The position numbers were made by a program, and so were the translations under genes. Shown here piece by piece: positions 23,995 through 33,490 of a stretch of 64,000 bases of DNA (position 1 is its first letter; each line of letters opens with the position of its first letter). Source of the DNA: Paracoccus aerius (lineage in GTDB: Bacteria; Pseudomonadota; Alphaproteobacteria; Rhodobacterales; Rhodobacteraceae); the NCBI RefSeq assembly GCF_014656455.1, contig NZ_BNCL01000004.1, forward strand, positions 124,001 to 188,000. The letters run 5' to 3'. The notes under the pieces were generated by a model that saw only the letters and a program-made list of their open reading frames with translations, was not told the origin of the DNA and did not search any database.

Positions 23995-24951
23995 TCAGGC
24001 GGTTTCCCGCAAGACCTTCGGCACCTTGAATTCCACATTCTCCTGCGCGGTCTCGACGATCTCGACCGTCACGTCATAGCGGGCGCGGAAGGCGTCGATG
24101 ACTTCGTTCACCAGCACCTCGGGGGCGCTTGCCCCTGCGGTGACGCCCACGGCGGTGGCCCCGTCGATGGCGCGCCAGTCGATCTGGTCGGCGCGCATCA
24201 CAAGCTGCGAATAGGCGCAGCCCGTCGCCCGACCGACCTCGACCAGGCGTTTGGAATTGGACGAATTCGGTGCCCCGATCACCAGAAGCGCGTCGATCTT
24301 GTGCGCAATCGCCTTGACCGCCGCCTGCCGGTTGGTGGTGGCATAGCAGATGTCCTCCTTGGCCGGACCTGCGATGGCCGGAAACCGCGCCTGCAAGGCC
24401 GCCACGATTTCCGCCGTGTCATCGACCGACAGGGTGGTCTGGGTGATGAAGGCCAGCCGTTCGGGATCGCGGGGGGCGATGGTCGCCACATCCTCGATCG
24501 TCTCGACCAGGATCACCTCGCCCTCGGGCAGTTGGCCCATCGTGCCCAGCACCTCGGGATGGCCGGCATGGCCGATCATCACCATCTGCAGGCCTTCGGC
24601 GTGGTGGCGCGCGGCCTCGTTGTGGACCTTGGTGACCAGCGGGCAGGTCGCGTCCACATGGATCATGTTGCGCCGCCGCGCCTCGGCAGGCACGGCCTTG
24701 GGCACGCCATGGGCGGAAAAGACCACCGGGCGGTCGTCGGGCACGTCGTCCAGTTCCTCGACAAAGACCGCGCCCTGGTCGCGCAACCCGTCCACCACGA
24801 ACTTGTTGTGGACGATCTCGTGACGGACATAGACGGGGGCGCCCCATTTCTGCAGCGCCAGTTCCACGATCTTGATTGCGCGGTCCACGCCCGCGCAAAA
24901 GCCGCGCGGGGCGGCAAGATACAGCATCAGGGGGGGCTTTGCGTGTTCCAT
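23995..24951 (-). CDS. ispH: 4-hydroxy-3-methylbut-2-enyl diphosphate reductase
   Basis: Last enzyme of the MEP isoprenoid pathway, making IPP and DMAPP. The 318-residue chain has all three [4Fe-4S] cysteines: [27 protein letters not shown] and [25 protein letters not shown] holds the active-site His and Glu, and [14 protein letters not shown] is the substrate loop. I chose ATG 24951 since the length then matches the family. A GTG at 25002 that overlaps the cobQ stop (GTGA) is an alternative with 17 extra residues. It follows cobQ. Confidence 0.94.
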   Translation of the reverse strand: MEHAKPPLMLYLAAPRGFCAGVDRAIKIVELALQKWGAPVYVRHEIVHNKFVVDGLRDQGAVFVEELDDVPDDRPVVFSAHGVPKAVPAEARRRNMIHVDATCPLVTKVHNEAARHHAEGLQMVMIGHAGHPEVLGTMGQLPEGEVILVETIEDVATIAPRDPERLAFITQTTLSVDDTAEIVAALQARFPAIAGPAKEDICYATTNRQAAVKAIAHKIDALLVIGAPNSSNSKRLVEVGRATGCAYSQLVMRADQIDWRAIDGATAVGVTAGASAPEVLVNEVIDAFRARYDVTVEIVETAQENVEFKVPKVLRETA

Positions 24952-24998
24952 GCCCCCGAGGTAGCGCGCCGGGGCCGCTTCGTCCAGCGGCAAGCCCG

Positions 24999-26432
24999 TC
25001 ACAAACCGGCCAGTGCCAGCAGTCCCGCCACGTCCAGATGGGCCTCGATGTGGTCGGCCAGGTCATCCAGGACCTGATCCACCCCCGCCTCGTATCCAGG
25101 CCGCGACGATGCGCCTAGCCGCGCCAGCCAGGCGGCCCGGAAGCCGTCGTCGGAAAACAGCCCGTGCAAATAGGTGCCGGCGATCCGCCCGTCGCGGCTG
25201 ATTGCGCCATCGGGGCCGGGAAGATGGGCGAAGGGTCGCGCGCAGTCCGGGCCGGTGGTGCGGCCCATGTGGATCTCGTATCCTGTCACGGTCTGCCCCA
25301 GCGCGGTGCCCGTCACGCGCTCCAGCCGTTTTTCGGGCGCCATCACCGTTTCCACGTCCAGAAACCCAAGGCCCGCGACCTCTCCGGCCATTCCGTCGCT
25401 ACCCAGGGGATCGCGGACCACCCGCCCCAGCATCTGGAAGCCGCCGCACAGGCCCAGCACATGTCCGCCCCGCCGCACATGGGCGGCAAGGTCGATGTCC
25501 CAGCCCTGCGCGCGCAGGAAGGCGAGATCCCCCAGCGTCGATTTCGTGCCGGGGATCACCACCACGTCGGCATCGCCGGGAGTAGCCCGGCCCGGACCCA
25601 GCATGGTCAGGCGCACCCCGGGCTCCGCCGCCAGCGGATCCAGGTCGTCGAAATTGGCGATCCGCGACAGGCACAGGCAGACCACATGCAGCCCCTGCCC
25701 GGCCGAGGCCCGCAGATCCACCGCATCTTCGGACGGCAGGCGGTGCGCGTCCGCGAACCAGGGCAAAACGCCGAAGCCCCGCCAACCGGTCGCCCCTTCG
25801 ATCATCCGGTAGCCGTCATCGAACAAGCGCAGGTCGCCCCGGAACTTGTTGACCAGGAAACCCTGGATCATTGCAGCGTCGGCCGGGTCGATCACCGCCT
25901 GCGTGCCCACGATCTGCGCGATCACCCCGCCCCGGTCGATATCGCCCGCCAGCACCACGGGCACCCCCGCCGCGCGGGCAAAGCCCATGTTGGCGATGTC
26001 GCGCGGGCGCAGGTTCACCTCGGCCGGGCTGCCCGCGCCTTCCACGATCACCAGGTCATGGGCGGCGGAGAGGCGCGCGAAGCTGTCCAGCACGCCGGCC
26101 ATCAGGCGCGGGCGCAGGGCGGCGTAATCGCACGCCTCGGCCCGGGCGATGGCGCGGCCCTGCAGGATCACCTGCGCGCCGGTATCGGTTTCGGGCTTCA
26201 GCAGCACCGGGTTCATGTCGGCCAGCGGTTCCAGCCCGCAGGCGCGGGCCTGGAGCGCCTGCGCCCGGCCGATCTCGCCTCCATCGGCGGTGACGGCTGC
26301 GTTGTTCGACATGTTCTGCGGCTTGAAGGGCGCGACCGACAGGCCCCGGTTGCGCGCGGCGCGGCACAGGCCCGCCACCAGCAGCGACTTTCCGACATTC
26401 GATCCGGTGCCCTGGATCATCAGCGCGGGCAT
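24999..26432 (-). CDS. cobQ: Cobyric acid synthase, glutamine-hydrolysing
   Basis: Amidates four side chains of adenosylcobyrinic a,c-diamide during cobalamin synthesis. The 477 residues split into an N-terminal dethiobiotin-synthetase-like ATPase domain ([12 protein letters not shown]-loop, [12 protein letters not shown]) and a C-terminal triad-type glutaminase domain with the nucleophile in [12 protein letters not shown]. The true start is the ATG before the P-loop; the frame runs far upstream but overlaps the divergent secG gene. Other cobalamin genes are outside the window. Confidence 0.94.
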   Translation of the reverse strand: MPALMIQGTGSNVGKSLLVAGLCRAARNRGLSVAPFKPQNMSNNAAVTADGGEIGRAQALQARACGLEPLADMNPVLLKPETDTGAQVILQGRAIARAEACDYAALRPRLMAGVLDSFARLSAAHDLVIVEGAGSPAEVNLRPRDIANMGFARAAGVPVVLAGDIDRGGVIAQIVGTQAVIDPADAAMIQGFLVNKFRGDLRLFDDGYRMIEGATGWRGFGVLPWFADAHRLPSEDAVDLRASAGQGLHVVCLCLSRIANFDDLDPLAAEPGVRLTMLGPGRATPGDADVVVIPGTKSTLGDLAFLRAQGWDIDLAAHVRRGGHVLGLCGGFQMLGRVVRDPLGSDGMAGEVAGLGFLDVETVMAPEKRLERVTGTALGQTVTGYEIHMGRTTGPDCARPFAHLPGPDGAISRDGRIAGTYLHGLFSDDGFRAAWLARLGASSRPGYEAGVDQVLDDLADHIEAHLDVAGLLALAGL

Positions 26433-26504
26433 GGGTTTACTCTGCTTGCCAACATCCCCCCGGATGACTAGATAGGCGCGTCCGAAAGCGAAAGGCCGAA
26501 AGCC

Positions 26505-27059
26505 GTGGAAAACGTCGTCCTGACCATCCATCTGATCCTTGCCGTGCTGCTCACCGGCGTGGTGCTGCTGCAACGATCCGAGGGTGGCGGGCTTGGCATG
26601 GGCGGCGGCGGCGGCGGCGTGATGACCGGCCGACAGGCCGCGAACGCCCTGACCCGGCTGACCTGGATCTTCGGCATCGCGCTGTTCGTGACCTCGATCG
26701 CGCTGACGATCATCGCCGCGCGGCAGGTGTCGAACAGTTCGATCATGGACCAGCTGGGCGTTCCCGCCGGCCGCCAGGAATCGACGCTGCCGGCAGCACC
26801 GGCCTATGTTCCGCCGCCTTCGTCCACCACCGGCGGCGATCCCCTGACCCCGCCCGCGCCTGATGCACCCGTGGCTGACACCGCCGCGCCCGAGGCTGCG
26901 GCACCCGCCGTCGAACCCGTGGCCCCGCCCGCGGCCGAGCCCGCAACCCTGGCACCCGCAGCGACGCAGCCTGCCGAACCGCAGGCCACCGCCCCGGCCC
27001 AGCCCGAAGCCCCTGCCCCAGCGGCGCCCGCTGCCCCGGCCGAAGCTCCGGCCAACTGA
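26505..27059 (+). CDS. secG: Preprotein translocase subunit SecG with long Ala/Pro-rich tail
   Basis: Small membrane subunit of the SecYEG channel. Two membrane helices lie at about 2-22 ([20 protein letters not shown]) and 50-72, separated by the conserved cytoplasmic loop [15 protein letters not shown]. The core SecG is only about 75 residues. The remaining 110 residues are an Ala/Pro-rich, weakly acidic tail, which is much longer than in E. coli (110 residues in total). The start is GTG. It is divergent from cobQ and lies upstream of pyrG with a hairpin between. Confidence 0.9.
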   Translation: MENVVLTIHLILAVLLTGVVLLQRSEGGGLGMGGGGGGVMTGRQAANALTRLTWIFGIALFVTSIALTIIAARQVSNSSIMDQLGVPAGRQESTLPAAPAYVPPPSSTTGGDPLTPPAPDAPVADTAAPEAAAPAVEPVAPPAAEPATLAPAATQPAEPQATAPAQPEAPAPAAPAAPAEAPAN

Positions 27060-27073
27060 GAACACCACAACTA

Positions 27074-27093
27074 GGGGCGGGATTTTCCGCCCC
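27074..27093 (+). terminator. Hairpin between secG and pyrG
   Basis: GGGGCGG-GATTTT-CCGCCCC directly after the secG stop, without a T-run. It may act as a weak terminator or as mRNA 3'-end protection. The remaining 130 nt before pyrG have no feature I can name. Confidence 0.6.
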
Positions 27094-27222
27094 CACATCA
27101 GCTTGCGGTCCATTGCGGCCACGGGGCGAATCGGCTATATCTCAAGTCCCGTGATGCTGGTCACAGTGTGACCCGCAACCATTCAGAATTTGCGAAATCA
27201 CGCAGGAATCACGGGGGCCTTC

Positions 27223-28866
27223 ATGGCGCGTTACATCTTCATCACCGGCGGCGTCGTGTCCTCGCTCGGCAAGGGCCTGGCATCGGCGGCACTGGGCGCG
27301 CTCTTGCAGGCACGGGGCTTTACCGTGCGGCTGCGCAAGCTGGACCCCTATCTGAACGTCGATCCCGGCACCATGTCGCCCTTCGAGCATGGCGAGGTCT
27401 TCGTGACCGACGACGGCGCGGAAACCGACCTGGACCTGGGCCATTACGAACGCTTCACTGGCGTGTCGGCGCGCCGCACCGACAGCGTGTCGTCGGGCCG
27501 GATCTATTCCAACGTGCTGGAAAAGGAACGCCGGGGCGAATACCTGGGCAAGACCATCCAGGTGATCCCCCATGTCACCAACGAGATCAAGGACTTCCTG
27601 GCCGTCGGCGACACGGAGGTGGATTTCATGCTGTGCGAGATCGGCGGCACGGTCGGCGATATCGAGGGGCTGCCCTTCTTCGAGGCGATCCGCCAGTTCA
27701 TCCACGAACGCCCGCGCGGTCAGTGCATCCTGATGCACCTGACGCTGCTGCCCTACCTGGCGGCCAGCGGCGAATTGAAGACCAAGCCCACCCAGCACAG
27801 CGTCAAGGAACTGCAATCCATCGGCCTGGCCCCCGACGTGCTGGTCTGCCGGTCCGAACACCCGATCCCGGAAAAGGAACGCGCCAAGATCGCGCTGTTC
27901 TGCAACGTCCGCCCCGACGCCGTAATCCCCGCCTATGACCTGAAGTCGATCTACGAGGCGCCCTTGGCCTATCACCGCGCGGGGCTGGACCGTGCCGTGC
28001 TTGACGCCTTCGCCATCAGCCCCGCCCCGCGTCCGGATCTCTCGAAATGGGAAGACGTGATGGACCGGCTGGACAATGCCGAGGGCCAGGTGAACATCGC
28101 CGTGGTCGGGAAATACACCCAGCTTGAGGACGCCTACAAATCCATCGCCGAGGCGCTGACCCATGGCGGCATGGCCAACCGGGTGCGCGTCAAGGCCGAC
28201 TGGGTGGACAGCGAGAAGCTGGAAGGCGAAGGCGCGCATCTGCTGGACGGATACCACGGCATCATCGTGCCCGGCGGCTTCGGCGAACGCGGGACCGAAG
28301 GGATGCTGGCCGCCGCCAAATACGCGCGGGAAAAGAAGGTGCCCTATCTGGGCATCTGCCTGGGAATGCAGATGGCCGTGATCGAGGCCGCGCGGAACCT
28401 GGCCGGAATGCCCGATGCGGGTTCCGAGGAGTTCGATCACGAGGCCGGCAAGACGCGCTTTACCCCGGTGGTCTATCACCTCAAGGAATGGGTGCAGGGC
28501 AATTACACCGTGCAACGCAAGGTGACCGACGACAAGGGCGGCACCATGCGTCTTGGCGCCTATACCGCCATCCTGGCGCCCGACTCGAAGATCAGCGAAG
28601 TCTATGGCGGCGCGGTCGAGATCGAGGACCGCCATCGCCACCGCTACGAGGTGGACGCCACCTATCGCGAAGCGCTTGAACAGGCTGGCCTGTGCTTTTC
28701 GGGCATGTCGCCCGATGGAAAGTTGCCCGAGGTGATCGAATATCCCGACCATCCCTGGTTCATCGGCGTCCAGTCCCATCCCGAACTGAAGTCGAAACCC
28801 TTCGAACCCGCCCCCCTGTTCGCGGGCTTCGTGCGCGCCGCGATGGAGGAAGGCCGGCTGGTTTGA
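27223..28866 (+). CDS. pyrG: CTP synthase
   Basis: Converts UTP to CTP with ATP and glutamine. The 547-residue chain has an N-terminal synthetase domain starting [20 protein letters not shown], with [21 protein letters not shown] and ERNRHRYE-like [11 protein letters not shown] near the C-terminus. The class I glutamine amidotransferase domain (from about 290) has the nucleophile in [10 protein letters not shown] and the His/Glu pair in QSHPELKS. I chose the ATG at the family start; the frame is open 33 nt further up. Long secG-pyrG gene order is common in alphaproteobacteria. Confidence 0.96.
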   Translation: MARYIFITGGVVSSLGKGLASAALGALLQARGFTVRLRKLDPYLNVDPGTMSPFEHGEVFVTDDGAETDLDLGHYERFTGVSARRTDSVSSGRIYSNVLEKERRGEYLGKTIQVIPHVTNEIKDFLAVGDTEVDFMLCEIGGTVGDIEGLPFFEAIRQFIHERPRGQCILMHLTLLPYLAASGELKTKPTQHSVKELQSIGLAPDVLVCRSEHPIPEKERAKIALFCNVRPDAVIPAYDLKSIYEAPLAYHRAGLDRAVLDAFAISPAPRPDLSKWEDVMDRLDNAEGQVNIAVVGKYTQLEDAYKSIAEALTHGGMANRVRVKADWVDSEKLEGEGAHLLDGYHGIIVPGGFGERGTEGMLAAAKYAREKKVPYLGICLGMQMAVIEAARNLAGMPDAGSEEFDHEAGKTRFTPVVYHLKEWVQGNYTVQRKVTDDKGGTMRLGAYTAILAPDSKISEVYGGAVEIEDRHRHRYEVDATYREALEQAGLCFSGMSPDGKLPEVIEYPDHPWFIGVQSHPELKSKPFEPAPLFAGFVRAAMEEGRLV

Positions 28867-28874
28867 TCCGGTTG

Positions 28875-28896
28875 CCCGGCCCCAGGCGGGGCCGGG
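28875..28896. terminator. Hairpin between convergent pyrG and NYN-domain gene
   Basis: Perfect CCCGGCCCC-AGGC-GGGGCCGGG hairpin starting 8 nt after the pyrG stop, followed by CCTTGG. It is placed to end both convergent transcripts; the T-tract is weak. Confidence 0.72.
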
Positions 28897-28903
28897 CCTT
28901 GGC

Positions 28904-29458
28904 TTACCCTTCCGACGCCGTCTGCTGTTCGCGCGGGGGCCTGCCCACGATGTCGCGCAGTGCATCCAGCTCGATGAAGTTGTCGGCCTGGCGGCGCAGG
29001 TCGTCCGCGATCATCGGCGGCTGGCTGCGGATGGTGGACACCACGGACACGCGGACCCCTTGGCGCTGCAACGCCTCGATCAGCGGCTTGAAGTCGCCGT
29101 CGCCGGAAAACAGCACGGCATGGTCCAGGCGGGGCGCAAGCTGCATGGCATCGATCGTCAGTTCGATGTCCATGTTGCCCTTGACCTTACGGCGGCCCAT
29201 CGTGTCGGTGTATTCCTTGGCAGCCTTGGTCACCACGCAATAGCCGTTGTAGTGAAGCCAGTCGACCAGCGGACGGATCGGGGAATAATCCTCGCCCTCC
29301 ATAAGGGCGGTATAGTAATAAGCGCGCATCAGCTTGCCGCGACGGTCGAATTCCTGCCGCAGCAGCTTGTAGTCGATGTCGAAGCCCAAGGCCTTGGCCG
29401 AGGCGTAAAGATTGGCTCCGTCGATGAAGATCGCCAGGCGATCATCCTTGTAAAACAT
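28904..29458 (-). CDS. NYN/LabA-family PIN-like ribonuclease-fold protein
   Basis: 184-residue protein with the NYN (LabA/DUF88) PIN-like fold. Acidic active-site candidates are Asp in AIFIDGANLYASAK, Asp/Glu in GNMDIELTIDAM, and Asp in VLFSGDGDFKPLIEAL. The family is predicted to cleave RNA, but substrates in alphaproteobacteria are not known. It is divergent from folK. I chose ATG 29458 (MFYKDDRLAIF), which fits the family start. Confidence 0.87.
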   Translation of the reverse strand: MFYKDDRLAIFIDGANLYASAKALGFDIDYKLLRQEFDRRGKLMRAYYYTALMEGEDYSPIRPLVDWLHYNGYCVVTKAAKEYTDTMGRRKVKGNMDIELTIDAMQLAPRLDHAVLFSGDGDFKPLIEALQRQGVRVSVVSTIRSQPPMIADDLRRQADNFIELDALRDIVGRPPREQQTASEG

Positions 29459-29553
29459 ATCACTTGCCTTCAATGGGACTGCGGGTTCCGGCAGGGGCAC
29501 GCAGCCTTGCACACGCGTCGGAGACGCAAGACTTCATAAAACGAACGGGTGCC

Positions 29554-30153
29554 ATGGAAAACTTGTCTTTCGGTATCGTTTCCTTGGGGGCGAATCTGCC
29601 GTCCGCCGCAGGCGATGCCGTCCACTCCCTTCGCGAAGCCTTGGATATTCTGCATGGTGAACCCGATATTTCAATAGCGGCAATCAGCCGCATCTGGCGG
29701 ACGCCCGCCGTACCGGCGGGATCCGGCCCGGATTATGCCAATGCGGCGGCCGTGATCCGCACCGCCCTGGCCGCGCGCCATCTGCTGGACCGCCTGCACG
29801 GGATCGAAGCGCACTTCGGCCGCGACCGCAGCACGGGCCGCTGGTCCGCGCGTGTGCTGGATCTGGACCTGATCGCCCTGGACGACCTGATCCTGCCCGA
29901 CGCGGCCACCCTGCGCCGCTGGATCGGGCTGGACCCGGCCAGCCAGCAGACCACCGCCCCCGATCACCTGATCCTGCCCCATCCCCGGATGCAGGATCGC
30001 GGCTTCGTGCTGGCCCCCTTGGCGGAAATCGCGCCGGGCTGGCGCCACCCCTTGACGGACCGGACGGTGTCGCAGATGCTGGCGGCGCTTGGACCCGACG
30101 GTCTGTCGGGAATGACACCGCTGCCCTTTGGGGGCGGGCTGCCCCATCCTTGA
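29554..30153 (+). CDS. folK: 2-amino-4-hydroxy-6-hydroxymethyldihydropteridine diphosphokinase
   Basis: Pyrophosphokinase of folate synthesis, 199 residues. SLGANLPS opens the pterin-binding strand, and RWSARVLDLDLIALDD holds the Mg-binding Asp pair (RxxDxDxL pattern). LPHPRMQDRGFVLAPLAEIAPGW is the C-terminal signature. It is divergent from the NYN gene across 95 nt, and 71 nt upstream of rpoZ. That gap contains a GCGTC-GGA-GACGC hairpin at 29515-29527 of unknown meaning. Confidence 0.93.
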   Translation: MENLSFGIVSLGANLPSAAGDAVHSLREALDILHGEPDISIAAISRIWRTPAVPAGSGPDYANAAAVIRTALAARHLLDRLHGIEAHFGRDRSTGRWSARVLDLDLIALDDLILPDAATLRRWIGLDPASQQTTAPDHLILPHPRMQDRGFVLAPLAEIAPGWRHPLTDRTVSQMLAALGPDGLSGMTPLPFGGGLPHP

Positions 30154-30224
30154 CATTTTCAGCCTTGGCGTTCACAACCTCGGTTTCGCCCCGGAACTCT
30201 GATTCGCAACTGCACAGGTGAGAC

Positions 30225-30578
30225 ATGGCCCGCGTAACGGTTGAAGACTGCGTCGACAAAGTCCCGAACCGCTTTGATCTGGTGATGCTGGCCTCGCATC
30301 GCGCCCGTGAGATTACCGCGGGCAGCCCGCCCACGGTCGATCGCGACAACGACAAGAACCCGGTCGTCGCCCTGCGCGAGATCGCCGAGGAAACGCAGCC
30401 CGTTGACGACCTGCGCGAACGGATGATCGAATCGACCCAAACCCAGATCGAGGTCGATGAGCCGGAAGAAGACGCCATGGCCCTGCTGCTGGGCGCCGAG
30501 GTGGATCGTCCCAAGCCCGTCGACGAGGAATCCGAGGAACGGATGCTGCGCATGATGCTGGAAGCGAACCAGCGTTAA
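30225..30578 (+). CDS. rpoZ: RNA polymerase omega subunit
   Basis: 117-residue omega subunit. [29 protein letters not shown] is the conserved beta'-binding N-terminus, described here as residues 2-30, and [12 protein letters not shown] follows. The acidic C-terminal half is longer than in E. coli (91 residues), as is usual in alphaproteobacteria. AGGTGA lies just before the ATG. It is followed after 30 nt by the Rsh gene, the classical rpoZ-rel arrangement linking omega to ppGpp response. Confidence 0.95.
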   Translation: MARVTVEDCVDKVPNRFDLVMLASHRAREITAGSPPTVDRDNDKNPVVALREIAEETQPVDDLRERMIESTQTQIEVDEPEEDAMALLLGAEVDRPKPVDEESEERMLRMMLEANQR

Positions 30579-30608
30579 GGCCACGGGAACAGGGGTCTTC
30601 GGCCAAGA

Positions 30609-32723
30609 ATGATCGACGTCGAAGACCTTATCGCGCTTGTCCGCAACTACAACCCGCGCAGCAATGCCGGCCTGATCCGCGACGCCTATGAATACGGGAT
30701 GCGGATGCACGAAGGCCAGTTCCGCCATTCGGGCGAACCTTACTTCACCCATCCCATCGCCGTCGCCGCCATCCTGACGGAAATGCGGCTGGACGACGCA
30801 ACCATCGTCACCGCGCTTCTGCATGACACGGTCGAGGACACCCGGTCCACCAAGCAGGACCTGACCACGGCATTCGGGGCCGAGATCGCCGACCTGGTCG
30901 ATGGCGTCACCAAGCTGACCAACCTGGAATTGTCCTCGGCGCAGTCCAAGCAGGCCGAGAACTTCCGCAAGCTGTTCATGGCCATGTCGCGCGACCTGCG
31001 CGTGATCCTGGTCAAGCTTGCCGACCGGCTGCACAACATGCGCACCATCCGGTCCATGCGCCCCGAAAAGCAGGTCAAGAAGGCCCGCGAGACGATGGAT
31101 ATCTATGCCCCCCTGGCCGGTCGCATGGGGATGCAGTGGATGCGCGAGGAACTGGAAGACCTCGCCTTCAAGGTCATCAACCCGGAGGCGCGCAATTCCA
31201 TCATCCGCCGCTTCGTCAGCCTGCAAAAGGACAGCGGCGACATCATCGGCCAGATCACGGCCGATATCCGGATGGAGCTGGAGCGCCAGGGGATCGAGGC
31301 CGATGTCTTCGGCCGCGCCAAGAAGCCCTTTTCGGTCTGGCGCAAGATGCAGGAAAAGCAGTTGGCGTTCTCGCGGCTGTCCGACATCTACGGTTTTCGC
31401 ATCATCACGCGGACGGACATGGACTGCTATCGTGCGCTTGGGGTGATCCACCAACGCTGGCGCGCCGTTCCCGGCCGGTTCAAGGACTATATCAGCCAGC
31501 CCAAGTCCAACGGCTATCGGTCGATCCACACCACCGTGTCGGGCCGCGACGGCAAGCGGGTCGAGGTGCAGATCCGCACCCGGCAGATGCACGAGGTGGC
31601 CGAGGCAGGCGTCGCCGCCCATTGGGCCTATCGCGACGGCGTCCGCACCAAGAACCCCTTCGCCGTCGATCCCGCCGAATGGATCGACAGCCTGACCGAC
31701 CGGCTCGAGGGCGAGGACCACAACGAGTTCCTGGAAGCCGTCAAGCTGGAGATGTACCAGGATCAGGTGTTCTGCTTCACGCCGCGCGGCGACGTGATCC
31801 AGTTGCCCAAGGGGGCGACGCCCATCGACTTCGCCTATGCGATCCACACCCGCCTGGGCAATTCCTGCGTGGGCGCCAAGGTGGACGGGATCCGCGTGCC
31901 CTTGTGGACGCGGCTGAAGAACGGGCAGTCGGTCGACATCATCGCCGCGTCGGGACAGCGCCCGCAATCGACCTGGCTGGACATCGTCGCCACAGGCCGC
32001 GCCAAGTCCGCGATCCGCCGGTCCCTGCGCGAGGAAGACCGCGACCGCTTCATCCGCCTGGGTCGCGAACTGGTCCGCGTCAGCTTCGAACATGTCGGCC
32101 GCAAGGTGACCGACAAGGCGCTGCGCACCGCCGCCAAGCAGATGGGCCTGGCCGATGGAGACGAGTTGCTGGCCCGGATCGGAAGCGCGGAAAACTCGGC
32201 CAAGGAGGTGCTGCAGGTCCTTTACCCCGACCTGGCCGCCCACCAGGACGAGATCGACGGCACCCGCCCCTTCGCGGGGGTCGAGGCCGATGCCGACTTC
32301 AAGCGCGCGCCCTGCTGCCGCCCGCTGCCCGGCGAAAGGATCGTCGGCATCACCTATCGCGGCAAGGGCGTGGTGATCCATGCCATCGACTGCCCGGTGC
32401 TTGCGGAATACGAGGACAGTCCCGATCGCTGGGTGGATGTCCAGTGGCGTTCGGGCCGGCATCCGGCGGCCTATTCGACGATGCTCTCGCTGACGATCCG
32501 CCACGACGCGGGCGTGCTGGGCCGCATCTGCAGCCTGATCGGGGCGCAGGGGGCCAACATCTCGAACCTTGAATTCATGGACCGCAAGCCCGACTTCTAC
32601 CGCATCGAGGTCGAAATCGAGCTGCGGGACCAGGAACACCTGCACAACCTGCTGACGGCGCTCGAGGCGGAAAGCGACGTCGCGCAGGTTGCTCGCATCC
32701 GCGACATCGCAAAGAAGCCCTGA
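30609..32723 (+). CDS. rsh: Bifunctional (p)ppGpp synthetase/hydrolase (Rsh)
   Basis: Stringent-response enzyme of 704 residues. The HD hydrolase domain (about 25-175) has HD at 72-73 within LLHDTVEDT. The synthetase domain (about 235-345) has RFKDYISQPKSNGYRSIHTT; the RxKD signature marks the bifunctional class. A TGS domain (FTPRGDVIQLPKGATPIDFAY, about 390-450), a conserved-Cys region (RAPCCRPLPGERIVG) and a C-terminal ACT domain complete the chain. Both activities are expected. It lies between rpoZ and a DUF2062 gene. Confidence 0.95.
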   Translation: MIDVEDLIALVRNYNPRSNAGLIRDAYEYGMRMHEGQFRHSGEPYFTHPIAVAAILTEMRLDDATIVTALLHDTVEDTRSTKQDLTTAFGAEIADLVDGVTKLTNLELSSAQSKQAENFRKLFMAMSRDLRVILVKLADRLHNMRTIRSMRPEKQVKKARETMDIYAPLAGRMGMQWMREELEDLAFKVINPEARNSIIRRFVSLQKDSGDIIGQITADIRMELERQGIEADVFGRAKKPFSVWRKMQEKQLAFSRLSDIYGFRIITRTDMDCYRALGVIHQRWRAVPGRFKDYISQPKSNGYRSIHTTVSGRDGKRVEVQIRTRQMHEVAEAGVAAHWAYRDGVRTKNPFAVDPAEWIDSLTDRLEGEDHNEFLEAVKLEMYQDQVFCFTPRGDVIQLPKGATPIDFAYAIHTRLGNSCVGAKVDGIRVPLWTRLKNGQSVDIIAASGQRPQSTWLDIVATGRAKSAIRRSLREEDRDRFIRLGRELVRVSFEHVGRKVTDKALRTAAKQMGLADGDELLARIGSAENSAKEVLQVLYPDLAAHQDEIDGTRPFAGVEADADFKRAPCCRPLPGERIVGITYRGKGVVIHAIDCPVLAEYEDSPDRWVDVQWRSGRHPAAYSTMLSLTIRHDAGVLGRICSLIGAQGANISNLEFMDRKPDFYRIEVEIELRDQEHLHNLLTALEAESDVAQVARIRDIAKKP

Positions 32724-32756
32724 ACGGGCATCGCCTGGGCAAGGGGGATCAGGACC

Positions 32757-33395
32757 GTGTTCAAGCGCAGCAAGCCGCGCACCTACGGACAACTGGCAAG
32801 CGAGTTTCTTTATCCGCCGGGCGGATTCCGCCGGTCCACCACCTATCTGTGGTATCGCCTGCGCCGCCTGCCCGACCAGCCCCACCGCATTGCCCGCGGC
32901 ATGGCGGCCGGCGTCTTCCTGTCCTTCACGCCCCTCCACGGCTTTCACTTCATCGTCGCGGCGCTTGTTTCGCTGGCGATCCGGGGCAATGTCCTGGCGG
33001 CCTTCGTGGGCACCTTCGCGGGCAATCCGCTGACCACGCCCTTTATCGCGCTTGGCGCGGTGGGCCTGGGGCGGACCATCCTGGGATTGCCGGGCGACAT
33101 GTCGCCCCAGGTCATCTTTCGCGAATTCGCCCATGCCACGGCGGAAACCTGGCACAACATCATGTCGGCCGTCGGCCCCGGCCCGACCAGTTGGAGCGGC
33201 CTTTCCGAGTTCTGGCACGAGATCTTCCTCCCCTATGCAGCCGGGGGCGCGGTCCTGGGCGGGATCGCTGCGGTGGCGACCTATTACCTGACGATCCCGC
33301 TTGTGCGCCGCTATCACCGGCGCAAGTCCCAGGCCATGGCCGCGCGCATCGCCAAGGTTCGCGCTCAGTCGACCGGCGGGCAGGGCAGATCCTGA
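32757..33395 (+). CDS. DUF2062 inner-membrane protein
   Basis: 212-residue membrane protein. The N-terminal RRLPDQPHRIARGMAAGVFLSFTP, HGFHFIVAALVSLAIRGN and GTFAGNPLTTPFI match the DUF2062 pattern. Three hydrophobic segments are visible (about 45-75, 80-105 and 160-185), and the C-terminus is basic. Function unknown. Start is GTG with AAGGGGGA upstream; it is 33 nt after rsh, so likely co-transcribed. In many relatives pdxJ and acpS follow rsh; they are absent here. Confidence 0.85.
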   Translation: MFKRSKPRTYGQLASEFLYPPGGFRRSTTYLWYRLRRLPDQPHRIARGMAAGVFLSFTPLHGFHFIVAALVSLAIRGNVLAAFVGTFAGNPLTTPFIALGAVGLGRTILGLPGDMSPQVIFREFAHATAETWHNIMSAVGPGPTSWSGLSEFWHEIFLPYAAGGAVLGGIAAVATYYLTIPLVRRYHRRKSQAMAARIAKVRAQSTGGQGRS

Positions 33396-33451
33396 GGCAG
33401 CTTCACCGTTCTGCCATATCCCCGCTGCATGGCTGACATCTTTCCTGCCTA

Positions 33452-33490
33452 GTGGTCCGGCTTCGTAGAATGACGAAGGACCACCGGACC
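33452..33490 (+). promoter_or_regulatory. Hairpin covering the ribosome site of the phytase-like gene
   Basis: GTGGTC-CGG-CTTCGT-AGAATG-ACGAAG-GACCAC places the GAAGGA ribosome site in a stem (33461-33466 with 33473-33478; 33452-33457 with 33479-33484). An alternative outer stem, GGTCCGG/CCGGACC (33454-33460 with 33484-33490), competes with it. The ATG follows immediately. If translation starts at 33470 this is partly coding instead. Confidence 0.45.

Noticed and set aside
29506-29530. Hairpin between NYN gene and folK as an RNA thermometer or riboswitch
   Set aside because: Only a 5-bp perfect stem with a 3-nt loop; too small to support a claim.
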